From Streptomyces sp. NBC_01262 (lineage in GTDB: Bacteria; Actinomycetota; Actinomycetes; Streptomycetales; Streptomycetaceae): a stretch of 64,000 bases of DNA. The position numbers and the translations under genes were made by a program. The stretch covers positions 4,152,501 to 4,216,500 of the forward strand of contig NZ_CP108462.1 in the NCBI RefSeq assembly GCF_036226365.1, written 5' to 3'. The number at the start of each line of letters is the position of its first letter. The stretch's first letter is position 1. Under the pieces are notes generated by a model. The model worked only from the letters and a program-made list of their open reading frames with translations. It was not told the origin of the DNA and searched no databases. Positions 24,988 to 34,200 of the stretch are shown piece by piece.

Positions 24988-25616
24988 TCCCGATCGCCAC
25001 CGCCGCCGGCGCCGCCGCGATAGCGCTGTGCGGTGTGCTGATCGCCATCGCCAGCTGCACCGGCTCGGGCGGCGTGCGCGAGGAGGGCATCGTCAGCACC
25101 GCCGCCTCCGCCTCGGCGAAAGCCTACGCGACCCACAACGCCAAGTCCCCCGCCCCGAGCTCCGCCATGGGCGCCGCCGAGGCCACCACCGACCCGGTCG
25201 GGCTGGTGAAGGCGGACCCCAAGGTCGCCACCGACATACGCGAGGATCTGGTGGCCTGCGGCGACAGCGCCGACTCGTATCCCGTGGACACCCATTTCGG
25301 CGATCTCACGGACTCCCGGACCGACGACATGATCGTCAACGTCTCGACCTGCGCGGACGGCGTCGGCATCGGAAGCTACGTGTACCAGCTCAAGAACGGC
25401 ACGTACCAGAACATCTTCGCCGACGAGCAGCCGCCGGTCGTCGCCGAGATCAGCGGCAGCGAGCTGAAGGTCACCCATCAGGTGTACGAGCCGCAGGACC
25501 CGGTGTCGAATCCCTCCGGGGAGGACATCACCACCTACCGCTGGACGGGATCGGGCTTCACGGAGATCTCGTCCGCGCACCGCGCCTACAAGGCCACCAA
25601 GGACTCCAATGGCTGA
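24972..25616 (+). CDS. cseA: CseA, lipoprotein modulator of the SigE system
   Basis: 214 residues from the GTG at 24972. Signal peptide VRRSVVPIATAAGAAAIAL, then a lipobox IASC, so it should be a membrane-anchored lipoprotein on the outer face. The mature part has no known fold but carries a conserved VNVSTCADGVGIGSYVYQL block. In S. coelicolor CseA negatively modulates the signal reaching CseC. It overlaps sigE upstream and cseB downstream (8 bases). The frame can be read further 5', but that part lies inside sigE and was rejected. Confidence 0.9.
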   Translation: MRRSVVPIATAAGAAAIALCGVLIAIASCTGSGGVREEGIVSTAASASAKAYATHNAKSPAPSSAMGAAEATTDPVGLVKADPKVATDIREDLVACGDSADSYPVDTHFGDLTDSRTDDMIVNVSTCADGVGIGSYVYQLKNGTYQNIFADEQPPVVAEISGSELKVTHQVYEPQDPVSNPSGEDITTYRWTGSGFTEISSAHRAYKATKDSNG

Positions 25617-26295
25617 GACGCACGTCCTTTTCGTCGAGGACGACGACGTCATCCGCGAGGCGACCACCCTCGCCCTGGAGCGCGACGGCTTCAAGGTCAC
25701 CGCCGTGCCCGAGGGCCTGGCCGGCCTGGCGGCCTTCCGCGAGCGGCATCCCGATCTGGCGCTGCTCGATGTCATGGTGCCGGGCCTGGACGGGGTCAGC
25801 CTGTGCCGCCGGATCCGCGACGAGTCGATGGTGCCCGTGATCATGCTCTCGGCGCGGGCGGACGCCATCGACGTCGTCCTCGGTCTGGAGGCGGGCGCCG
25901 ACGACTACGTCACCAAGCCCTTCGACGGCGCCGTGCTGACCGCCCGCATCCGGGCCGTGCTGCGCCGCTTCAGCCAGGCCTCCACGGCGGCGGCCGACCA
26001 GGCGGAGGCCGGGGTGATGTCCTTCGGCGACGTGGAGCTGGACCCGGACGCGATGGAGGTGCGGCGCGGCGGCGAGCCGGTCGCGCTGACCCCGACCGAG
26101 ATGCGGCTGCTGCTGGAGTTCTCGGCGGCGCCCGGCAGCGTCCTGTCCCGCGACCGGCTGCTGGAGCGGGTCTGGGACTATGGCTGGGGCGGCGACACCC
26201 GGGTCGTGGACGTCCATGTGCAGCGGCTGCGAGCGAAGATCGGCCAGGACCGGATCGAGACCGTGCGCGGCTTCGGCTACAAGCTGAGAGGCTGA
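25609..26295 (+). CDS. cseB: CseB response regulator
   Basis: 228-residue OmpR/PhoB-type regulator. Receiver: acidic pair in FVEDDDVI, phospho-acceptor Asp54 in LALLDVMVP, Lys in DDYVTKPFDG. C-terminal winged helix: VALTPTEMRLLLEF, then DTRVVDVHVQRLRAKIG. Phosphorylated by CseC, it activates the sigE promoter during wall damage. The start overlaps the end of cseA by 8 bases. Confidence 0.95.
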   Translation: MAETHVLFVEDDDVIREATTLALERDGFKVTAVPEGLAGLAAFRERHPDLALLDVMVPGLDGVSLCRRIRDESMVPVIMLSARADAIDVVLGLEAGADDYVTKPFDGAVLTARIRAVLRRFSQASTAAADQAEAGVMSFGDVELDPDAMEVRRGGEPVALTPTEMRLLLEFSAAPGSVLSRDRLLERVWDYGWGGDTRVVDVHVQRLRAKIGQDRIETVRGFGYKLRG

Positions 26296-26298
26296 CCT

Positions 26299-27600
26299 TT
26301 GGCGCGCCTGCGCATGCGGCCCAGCGAGGAACCCGGTCGGAGCGGCAAACCCGCCAAGAGCGGCCTGCGCCTGCGGAGCGGGCTGCGCTGGAAGCTGAGC
26401 GCGGCGATCGCCGCGGTGTCGGCGCTGGTCGCCGTCGTCCTGAGCCTGGTCGTGCACAACGCGGCACGCGCAAGCATGATCGACAATTCGCGCGAGGTGC
26501 AGAACGAGCGCGTCCAGTTCGCCCAGCGGATCTACGAGTCCTCCGGCCGGCTCACCATAGACGCCCGCCTCGACGACCCCGCCCTGCCGGCCCCCCTCAA
26601 GCGGCCCGCCCGCGAGGGCAAGCCCGCCACCTACGTCCAGCAGACCCGCGGCACCCTCGTCGTCTGGGCCGAGACCCCGCTCGCCGACGGCCGGATCCTG
26701 TCCCTGAGCAGCCCTTTCACCGACCGCTTCTCCGTCCTGGACGACCTCGACCAGGCGCTAGTAGTCGGCTCGGCCGCCGTCGTCATCGGCAGCACCGGAC
26801 TCGGCGTGCTCATCGGCGGCCAGCTCTCACGCCGCCTGCGCAAGGCGGCCGAAGCCGCGTCCCGGGTCGCCGACGGCGCCACCGACGTCCGCGTACGCGA
26901 CGCCATCGGCGCCAAGGTGCGCGACGAGACCCACGAGCTGGCCCGCGCCGTCGACGCCATGGCCGACGCCCTGGCCGGCCGGCTGGAGGCCGAGCGCCGC
27001 GTCACCGCCGACATCGCCCACGAACTGCGCACCCCCGTCACCGGCCTGGTCACCGCCGCCGAGCTGCTGCCCCCGGGCCGCCCCTCCGAGCTGGTACGCG
27101 ACCGCGCCGCAGCCCTGCGCACCCTCATCGAGGACGTCCTGGAAGTCGCCCGCCTCGACGGCGCCGCCGAACAGGCCGACCTCCAGGAGGTCGCCCTCGG
27201 CGAGTTCGTACGCCGCCGGGTCGCCCTCGCCGAACCGTCGGCGCTCATCGACATCCGCCAGGACACCATCGTGCGCACCGACCCCCGCCGCCTCGAACGC
27301 GTCCTGGCCAATCTGCTGGCCAACGCCGTCCGCCACGGCAAGCCCGCGGTGGAGGTCAGCGTCTTCGGCCCGTACATCCGGGTCCGCGACCACGGCCCCG
27401 GCTTCCCGGACGACCTGCTGCGGGAGGGCCCCAGCCGCTTCCGTACCGGCAGCGCGGACCGCGCCGGCAGCGGTCACGGCCTCGGCCTGACCATCGCCGC
27501 CGGCCAGGCCCGCGTCCTCGGCGCCCGCCTCACCTTCAGCAACGCCCCGCCGCACGACGGCGGCGGGGCGATCGCCCAGCTAATCCTGCCGCGCGAGTAG
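26299..27600 (+). CDS. cseC: CseC sensor histidine kinase
   Basis: 433 residues, two membrane segments (about 35-55 and 155-175) enclosing a roughly 100-residue external sensor, then HAMP, HisKA with His241 in TADIAHELRTP, N box VLANLLANAVRHG, and G boxes VRDHGPGFPDD and GSGHGLGLTIAAG. It senses envelope stress and phosphorylates CseB. The TTG start at 26299 follows GAGAGG by 8 bases and is only 3 bases after cseB; an ATG at 26314 is an alternative. Its end overlaps the convergent exporter gene by 21 bases. Confidence 0.94.
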   Translation: MARLRMRPSEEPGRSGKPAKSGLRLRSGLRWKLSAAIAAVSALVAVVLSLVVHNAARASMIDNSREVQNERVQFAQRIYESSGRLTIDARLDDPALPAPLKRPAREGKPATYVQQTRGTLVVWAETPLADGRILSLSSPFTDRFSVLDDLDQALVVGSAAVVIGSTGLGVLIGGQLSRRLRKAAEAASRVADGATDVRVRDAIGAKVRDETHELARAVDAMADALAGRLEAERRVTADIAHELRTPVTGLVTAAELLPPGRPSELVRDRAAALRTLIEDVLEVARLDGAAEQADLQEVALGEFVRRRVALAEPSALIDIRQDTIVRTDPRRLERVLANLLANAVRHGKPAVEVSVFGPYIRVRDHGPGFPDDLLREGPSRFRTGSADRAGSGHGLGLTIAAGQARVLGARLTFSNAPPHDGGGAIAQLILPRE

Positions 27601-29169
27601 CGCGTCGTCCGTGGGCTGCCCGGCGTCCGGCTTCGGGTCGGCGCCCCGCAGCGGGGTCTCCTTCACGAACCAGGACGCCGCGAAGGCGACCACGCTGATC
27701 ACCGCGCCCCACAGGAACACGTGATGCGTGCCGTTGGCCACCGCGTGCAGGTAGGCGTCCTTCACCGCCGGCGGCAGCTTCGACAGGCTCGCGGGATCCA
27801 GCTGCGCCGACGACGACGTCACGGCCGCCGCGGAGCTCCCCGCCCGGGCCGCCATGGTCTCCGTCACCTGGTGGGTGAAGATCGCACCGAAGAGGGACAC
27901 GCCGAAGGAGCCGCCGATGGTCCGGAAGAGCGTCGAGGACGAGGAGCCGACCCCCATGTCCTTCATCTCGACGCTGTTCTGCGCGATCAGCATCGTGATC
28001 TGCATCAGGCAGCCCAGTGCCGCGCCCAGCACGGCCATGAACACCCCCGACATGAAGCGGGTCGTGCCGGTGTCCATCGTCGACAGCAGGTACAGCCCGA
28101 GCACCATCAGCGCGCCGCCGACGACCGGGAACACCTTGTACCGGCCGGTCTGCGTCGTCACCCGCCCGGCGACCAGCGACACCACCATCATCGACATCAG
28201 CATCGGCAGGAGCAGCAGTCCCGAGTTGGTCGCCGACGCCCCCTGCACCGTCTGCTGGTACAGCGGCAGGAAGGTGACCGCCCCGAACATCGTGAAGCCG
28301 ACGAAGAACCCGACCACCGAGATCAGCGCGAAGTTGCGGCTGCGGAAGATGTGCAGCGGCAGCACCGGCTCGGCCGCCCGGGTCTCGACGTACAGGAAGG
28401 CCGCCAGCGACCCCACCCCGAGCACCAGCAGTCCGATGATCTGGCCGGATGCCCAGTCGTACTGGTTCCCGCCCCAGGTGGTGATCAGCACCAGCGAGGT
28501 GATGCCGACGGTCAGCAGCCCGGCGCCGAGGTAGTCGATCCGCGCCTGCACCCGCTTCTTCGGCAGATGCAGCACCGCCGAGATCATGAACAGCGCCACC
28601 ACGCCCAGCGGCAGGTTGATGTAGAAGCTCCAGCGCCAGCCCCAGTTGTCGGTGATCGATCCACCGATCAGCGGTCCGCCGATCATGGCCACCGCCATGA
28701 CGCCGGCCATCATGCCCTGGTACTTCCCCCGCTCGCGCGGCGGGATCAGGTCGCCGATGATCGCCATCACGCCGACGATCAGGCCGCCGGCGCCCAGGCC
28801 CTGCAGCGCGCGGAACGCGATCAGCTGGCTCATGTCCTGCGCCATCCCGGACAGCGCCGAACCGATCAGGAACAGCACGATCGACGCCATGAAGACGCCC
28901 TTGCGGCCGTACATGTCGCCGAGCTTTCCCCAGATCGGGGTCGAGGCCGCGGTCGCCAGCGTGTAGGCGGTCACCACCCATGACAGGTGGCTGAGCCCGC
29001 CCAGCTCACCGACGATCGTCGGCATCGCGGTACCGACGATCATGTTGTCGAGCATCGCGAGCAACATCGCGATCATCAGCCCGAACAGCACCACGCGAAC
29101 GCTTCGCTGCTTGGGCTCCTGCTCCGGTTTCTGCTCCGCCTCAGGTGCGGCGCCGGCGGTAGTCGCCAT
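27580..29169 (-). CDS. DHA2-family (EmrB/QacA-type) drug exporter, MFS
   Basis: 529 residues with about 14 membrane segments. DHA2 motifs: LLAMLDNMIVGTAMPTI (motif D1), WGKLGDMYGRKGVF (motif A), and GLGAGGLIVGVMAIIGD with PPRERGKYQGMM. It exports lipophilic or cationic drugs using the proton gradient. The ATG at 29169 follows GGGGAGAG by 7 bases, better than the Met two codons upstream. It is divergent from a TetR gene across two operator-like sites, the usual arrangement for a self-regulated, substrate-induced pump. Confidence 0.93.
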   Translation of the reverse strand: MATTAGAAPEAEQKPEQEPKQRSVRVVLFGLMIAMLLAMLDNMIVGTAMPTIVGELGGLSHLSWVVTAYTLATAASTPIWGKLGDMYGRKGVFMASIVLFLIGSALSGMAQDMSQLIAFRALQGLGAGGLIVGVMAIIGDLIPPRERGKYQGMMAGVMAVAMIGGPLIGGSITDNWGWRWSFYINLPLGVVALFMISAVLHLPKKRVQARIDYLGAGLLTVGITSLVLITTWGGNQYDWASGQIIGLLVLGVGSLAAFLYVETRAAEPVLPLHIFRSRNFALISVVGFFVGFTMFGAVTFLPLYQQTVQGASATNSGLLLLPMLMSMMVVSLVAGRVTTQTGRYKVFPVVGGALMVLGLYLLSTMDTGTTRFMSGVFMAVLGAALGCLMQITMLIAQNSVEMKDMGVGSSSSTLFRTIGGSFGVSLFGAIFTHQVTETMAARAGSSAAAVTSSSAQLDPASLSKLPPAVKDAYLHAVANGTHHVFLWGAVISVVAFAASWFVKETPLRGADPKPDAGQPTDDALLARQD

Positions 29170-29203
29170 GATCAAGCTCTCCCCTGCTCACTCACCGGCG
29201 CTT

Positions 29204-29267
29204 ACTTGCCGCCCGGCTAGTTCTGACATCATGCTGACATTAAGCAGCTACTAGCCGGGCGTCAAGT
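29204..29267. promoter_or_regulatory. Two inverted TetR-type operators between exporter and regulator
   Basis: Site O1, ACTTGCCGCCCGGCTAGT (29204-29221), and site O2, ACTAGCCGGGCGTCAAGT (29250-29267), are reverse complements apart from one base. Each is itself an imperfect 18-base palindrome of the form ACTnGnCGnnCGnCnAGT. The 28 bases between them would hold the divergent promoters. Outer bases CTT/AAG extend the match to 21. Confidence 0.75.
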
Positions 29268-29309
29268 AAGTTAAAGTCGAAGCAAAACAGCAGCATCAGG
29301 AGAGCAGCC

Positions 29310-29897
29310 ATGACGGCCACGCCACAGGTACGCCGGGGCGACACCCGCCAGCGCATCCAAGAGGTCGCCCTGGACCTCTTCGCCGAGCAGGGGTACGAAA
29401 AGACCTCCCTGCGCGAGATCGCCGAGCACCTCGACGTCACCAAGGCCGCGCTCTACTACCACTTCAAGACCAAGGAAGACATCCTCATCAGCGTCGCCAA
29501 GGACCTCGTCGGTCCCGTCGACGACCTGATCGCCTGGGCCGCCGCCCAGCCTCGCACCCTCGCCACCAAACGCGAGATCCTGCGCCGCTACAGCGACGCC
29601 CTGTGGGGCGCCGCCAGCTTCTTCCGCTTCATGCAGGAGAACCAGGCCACCGTGCGCGAGCTCAGCATCGGCGAGACCTTCAAGTCGAAGATCGCCACCC
29701 TGAACGGCCTTCTGCGCGAGCCCGGCTTCTCGATGACCGACCAGGTCCGCTGCACCGCCGCGCTCTTCTCGATGCACGCCGGCATGTTCGCCATGCAGAG
29801 CATCGAGGGCGACCCCGAGGAAAAGCGTGCCGCCATCCTCGAAGTCGCCCAGGGCCTCATCACCGAGGCCCACCGGGATCAGACCGAAACGCCGTGA
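29310..29897 (+). CDS. TetR-family repressor of the DHA2 exporter
   Basis: 195 residues. Helix-turn-helix: RQRIQEVALDLFAEQGYEKT and SLREIAEHLDVTKAALYYHF. The C-terminal part is the common TetR ligand-binding fold. It is divergent from the exporter with two matching operators between them, so it very likely represses both genes and is released by an exporter substrate (inference). A purine-rich GGAGAGCAGCC precedes the ATG. The end overlaps the convergent M23 peptidase gene by 19 bases. Confidence 0.92.
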   Translation: MTATPQVRRGDTRQRIQEVALDLFAEQGYEKTSLREIAEHLDVTKAALYYHFKTKEDILISVAKDLVGPVDDLIAWAAAQPRTLATKREILRRYSDALWGAASFFRFMQENQATVRELSIGETFKSKIATLNGLLREPGFSMTDQVRCTAALFSMHAGMFAMQSIEGDPEEKRAAILEVAQGLITEAHRDQTETP

Positions 29898-30598
29898 TGC
29901 CTCAGGAACGTCAGCGGATTCACCGCTGAACCGTAAACGGGCGTCTTCCGGATCTCGAAATGCAGATGCGGACCACTGCTGTTCCCGGTATTGCCCGACA
30001 GAGCGATCCGCTCGCCCTTGCCCACGCTCTCGCCGACGTGCACCTGAATCTTCGACAGGTGGCCGTACTGCGAGTACGTCCCGTTCGCATGCTTGATCAC
30101 AATGTTGTTCCCGTACGCCCCGCCCCACCCGGCCGTCACCACGGTCCCGCTGTGCACGGCCCGCACCTTAGTCCCGCTGGGCACCGCGAAGTCCTGCCCC
30201 GAGTGCTTGTGCGACCACATACCGCCGCTCTGGTTGTACCCCGCCGACAGCGCGTACTTCCCCGCCACCGGCTTCATCCACGGCCGCGCCTTCTCCGCCT
30301 TGGCAGCCTTCGCGGCCTTCGCCGCCCTGACCTTGGCGGCCTTCACCGCCAGCGCCACCCGCTTGCTCCGGTCCGCCTTCGCGGCCTCCGCCTTGCGCTC
30401 CTGCACCTCGGCCTGCGCATGCGTCGCCTTCGCCAGGCTCGCCGCCGTCCCCCGCGCCAGAATCCCGCCGCCCGGCGCCTGCTCCGCCGCGAACGCCGAC
30501 CCCGCCGTGCCCGCCGCGCCGAGCGCCAACGACGCCACCAGGCCGGCCGTGAGTACGGCGGCCTTGCCGCGTATGTGGGGCGTGACGTTGCTGCGCAT
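29879..30598 (-). CDS. Secreted M23-family peptidoglycan endopeptidase
   Basis: 239 residues. Signal peptide (KAAVLTAGLVASLALGAAG, cleavage near SAFAAEQ), an Ala/Lys-rich coiled region (repeats of AKAAK, residues 55-105), and a C-terminal LytM/M23 zinc peptidase domain with ligands in HSGQDFAVP and HLHFEIRK and the YSQYGHLSKI strand. It cuts cross-bridges or stems in peptidoglycan outside the cell. The basic helix may bind wall polymer. It is preceded by a long leader with terminator- and stem-like elements, so post-transcriptional control is plausible. Confidence 0.93.
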   Translation of the reverse strand: MRSNVTPHIRGKAAVLTAGLVASLALGAAGTAGSAFAAEQAPGGGILARGTAASLAKATHAQAEVQERKAEAAKADRSKRVALAVKAAKVRAAKAAKAAKAEKARPWMKPVAGKYALSAGYNQSGGMWSHKHSGQDFAVPSGTKVRAVHSGTVVTAGWGGAYGNNIVIKHANGTYSQYGHLSKIQVHVGESVGKGERIALSGNTGNSSGPHLHFEIRKTPVYGSAVNPLTFLRHHGVSV

Positions 30599-30893
30599 AC
30601 GGAATTACCTCGCTGAATCTGGGGAATTACGAGCCGGACCGGCATCGCCATCCCTTGGTAACCCGCAATTGCGAAAACGCCAAGGACCACGCCTACTACC
30701 CGAGGCAGTAGCAAGAAAAAGCCGGCCCGAACCGGCCCACCCTCCGCACCGGCCGCGCCCACTATTCTCCCTAGTAGGTGGAATAGGTCACGTGCCCCAC
30801 ATCACCGCCCCCGGGACCATTGGCATTCCCCCTCCAGGACCAAAGTCCCCAAACCGATAGCCCCCGTCCCACCGCCGCCCCTACCGTTGACCG
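30599..30893 (-). promoter_or_regulatory. M23 gene leader with possible attenuator; divergent promoter region
   Basis: No gene is seen in these 295 bases. On the minus strand, from upstream to the M23 start, three elements follow. A dyad CTATTC/GAATAG (30762-30767 and 30781-30786). A short terminator-like hairpin GCCGG-TTCGGG-CCGGC followed by TTTTT (30736-30716). A stem CCTTGG/CCAAGG (about 30684 to 30652) enclosing the perfect palindrome CGCAATTGCG. A GTAATTCC direct repeat precedes the start. The c-di-AMP riboswitch that controls related wall hydrolases was looked for and its conserved blocks were not found. On the plus strand, TACCGT at 30882 serves the next operon. Confidence 0.4.
30882..30887 (+). 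promoter_or_regulatory. -10 element, leaderless Trypco2-NACHT operon
   Basis: TACCGT, 6 bases before the GTG start at 30894. No ribosome site is present. Confidence 0.5.
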
Positions 30894-31238
30894 GTGGACC
30901 CTCACCTCACCGACATCGAGCTCTCCGACGCCGTCCAGGCCATCCGCGACGGCCTCCTCACCGCCACCGACGCCGGTACCGCCACCGGCTCCCCCCTCCG
31001 CTTCGAGCTCGGCGACATCCACCTGGAGTTCACCGTCGAGCTCCGCCGCGACACCCGCGCCAAGGGCGGCGTCAAAGCCTGGGTCATCGACGCCGCCGCC
31101 GAAGCCGGCCGCGCCACCGCCCGCACCCACAAGGTCTCCTTCACCCTCAAGCCGGTGAACGCCGCCACCGGCACCGGCTGGCGCATCGCCGCCGACACCG
31201 AGGGCGACGCGAGCCACTTCACGGCCGACGGAGGCTGA
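30894..31238 (+). CDS. Trypsin-co-occurring domain 2 (Trypco2) family protein
   Basis: 114 residues starting at GTG. The pattern of an N-terminal helix (LSDAVQAIRDGLLTATDAG), then strands (LRFELGDIHLEFTVELRRD), a hinge (KGGVKAWVIDAAAEAG) and a final pair (THKVSFTLKPV) fits the small Trypco2 family, described as co-occurring with trypsin- and NACHT/STAND-type conflict proteins. Catalytic residues are not apparent. It probably binds or modulates the protease-NACHT protein encoded 5 bases downstream, as partner, inhibitor or adaptor. Assignment is by pattern and context; the role is inference. Confidence 0.8.
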   Translation: MDPHLTDIELSDAVQAIRDGLLTATDAGTATGSPLRFELGDIHLEFTVELRRDTRAKGGVKAWVIDAAAEAGRATARTHKVSFTLKPVNAATGTGWRIAADTEGDASHFTADGG

Positions 31239-31243
31239 GCCCC

Positions 31244-34200
31244 ATGCCGGGCCCGGCGCCCGACCCCGTACGGGAGCGCATTGCCGCGGTGTTCTCCGGC
31301 GGCAGGCAGGGCAGTGGGTATCTGCTGACGCCCCAGCTGGTGCTGACAGCGGCCCATGTCATCGCCGATGACGAGGACGTCCGCGTCGTCGTCCCAGGTG
31401 GTCGTGGCCCTGTGGAATGCGATTCGGTCAATTCGTGGCAGAGCGAGGACTGCGACATCGCTCTCCTCTACGCGAACGAGGACCTGGTCCAGTTCCCGGA
31501 TACCGCGATGCGCTGGGGAAGGCCCGCCTCCCTCGCCCCCATCCGGGACTGCCAGGCCATCGGCTTCCCTCACGTCCAGCGCGGCCCCGGCGGAAAGCTC
31601 GACACCGAGCAGATCGTCGGCACCTTCAAACCCGGATCCGGGTTACTCGGCGGCCGCTACGTCCTCGACAGCGACCACACCCCGCCCGCCCCACGGCCCG
31701 ACGGAGGCTCCCCCTGGGCCGGCATGTCCGGCGCAGCCGTGTTCTCCGACGGCGTCTTCCTGGGTGTCATCACCACCGACCCCCAGGGCTGGCAACACGG
31801 CCGAGTGGAAGTCACAGCCGCACACGTGCTGCTCGACAAGGCGCCCTTCATGCGCACGCTGGAATACTCCGCCCCCAGCCCCGTCGTCGTCACCCCACCC
31901 GGCCAGCCCACCGGCCCCGACGTCGATTTCGAAGTCCGGTTCGCGGACTACACCGCGCGGCGCCACGGCACCCTCACCATCTTCGGCGTCGACCTCGCCG
32001 ACTCCTCCCGTGCCGAGTGGCCCCTCGACGCGGCCTACCTCAGCCTGGAAGCCGCCGCCTCGGACCGCCGAGCGCGCGAGTACTCGACCGCCAGCGCCCC
32101 CGCCCCGCCGCAGCCCGCCGACCAGGCGCTGGCCGGCCACGACCGCGTACTGCTGCGGGGAGTCGCCGGTTCCGGCAAGACCACCCTCGTCCAGTGGCTC
32201 GCGGTCAGCGCGGCACGCCAGGAGCTCGGCCAGTACCTGCACCACCTCCGCGACCGGATCCCCTTCGTCCTCCCCTTACGCACCCTGATCCGCCGCGACG
32301 GACTGCCCGACCCCGCGTCCTTCCTCGCCGCTGTACGCAACCCCCTCGCCGAGGCCCAGCCGCCCGGCTGGGCCTCCCGCGTCCTGACAGCGGGCCGGGC
32401 GCTCCTCCTCATCGACGGCATCGACGAGATCCCCGAACCCGACCGCGAACGCGTCCGCGTCTGGCTCCGCGACCTCCTCGCCGCCTTCCCGGGCAACCTC
32501 TGGCTGGTCACCTCCCGCCCCTCCGCCGTCGCCGACTCCTGGCTCGCCGCCGACGGCTTCACCGAGCTGACCCTCTCCCCCATGAGCCGCGACGACATCT
32601 CCGCCTTCGTCGCCCGCTGGCACGCCGCCGTCCGCACGACCGTCCAGGACCCCGAAGAACGGACCCGCCTCGCCGCCTACGAGGCCTCTCTCCTCACCGC
32701 GCTCCGGACCAAACAGGACCTCGGCCGCCTCGCCACCAACCCCCTGATGTGCGGCCTCATCTCCGCCCTCCACCGCGACCGCCGCGGCTATCTCCCCCAC
32801 GGCCGCAAGGAGCTGTACGACGCGGCCCTGTCCATGCTCCTCGCCCGCCGCGACCGTGAACGAGATCTCGACGTCCAGCTCACCGAGGAGCCCCAGATCC
32901 AACTCCTCCAGAAGCTGGCCTACTGGCTGATCCGCAACGGCCAGGCCGAGATGGACCGCGCCGACGCCCTCGACCTCATCACCGCCGCCCTCCCCTTGAT
33001 GCCCGCCGTCGCCGCCCTCGGCGACGCCCGCCAGGTCTACGACCACCTACTGCTGCGCAGCGGCCTGCTCCGCGAACCGGCCGACGGCACGGTCGACTTC
33101 GTCCACCGCACCTTCCAGGACTACCTGGGCGCCAAGGCCGCCGTCGAGGAACGCGACTTCGACCTCATGGTCCGCAACGCCCACCACGACCAGTGGGAGG
33201 ACGTCATCCGCCTCGCCGTCGCCCACGCCCGCCCCGCCGAACGCGCCCGCCTCCTGCGCAAACTCATCGCCCGCGGCGACCGTACGAAATCCCACCGCAC
33301 CCGCCTCCACCTCCTCGCCACGGCCTGCCTCGAACACGCCACCGAGCTGGATCCCGCCGTCCGCACCGAGGTCGAACAGCGCGCGGCCGCCCTCATCCCG
33401 CCGCGCACCGTCAACGAGGCCATCGCCCTGGCGACCGCCGGACCGGTCGTCCTGGAGCTGCTCCCCGGGCCCGAGGGCCTGACCTACCGCGAGGCAGAGG
33501 CCGTGGTCGCCACCGCAACGCGTATTCCGGTCGATGCCTCCATCCCCCTGCTGGCACGTTTCCGGGAACACCCGTCAACCGACGTGCTCATTGAGCTTGC
33601 CTGGGCATGGCCCACTTTCGACACGGAGTACTACGCCGCCGAGATCATCGCCCACGTGCCCGAGAACAAGATCTACCTCGTGGCGCAGTCCCCCCTCGAA
33701 CTCGATGTACTCCACAGTCTGGGCGGCCGACCGCGTGTGACCGTCAACGGCGCTTTCCGCTCGGACCGGCTCCTGGCCAGTCTGAGCAGCGGGCGGCTCA
33801 TCCAGCTCGCCCTGCAGCACAACCCCGAGATTGACGACCTCGCGTTCATCGCCGGTTTCCCCGGACTGCGTGGCCTGCGCCTGAAGGACTGCCCGCGTAT
33901 CGGCGATCTCTCGCCGCTGGCCACGCTGTCCCTGGATTCCCTCTCCCTCGAAGCGATGCCGGGCATTGCCGATCTCCAAAGCTTGAGTTCGCTCACCAAG
34001 CTGCAGCGGATCGAAATTCAGCAGCACATCCCGGGCACCAGTCTGACGGCCCTTCCCCTGGCGGCTCCGCTCATCTTTCTGGACTTCGCCACGGAAGCAC
34101 TGCTCACCACCGGACTGCGCGGGCTGGCGAACTGGCCGACCCTGGAACGTCTGAGCATCGCCTCCACCGCCGGTGAGCTGACCCCGTCCGATTGGGACGA

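Noticed and set aside
30599..30720. c-di-AMP (ydaO-type) riboswitch before the M23 gene
   Set aside because: The GGGGGACCC, GGGTGAATC and CGTCAGCTAACCTCG-like blocks were not found; only generic stems are present.
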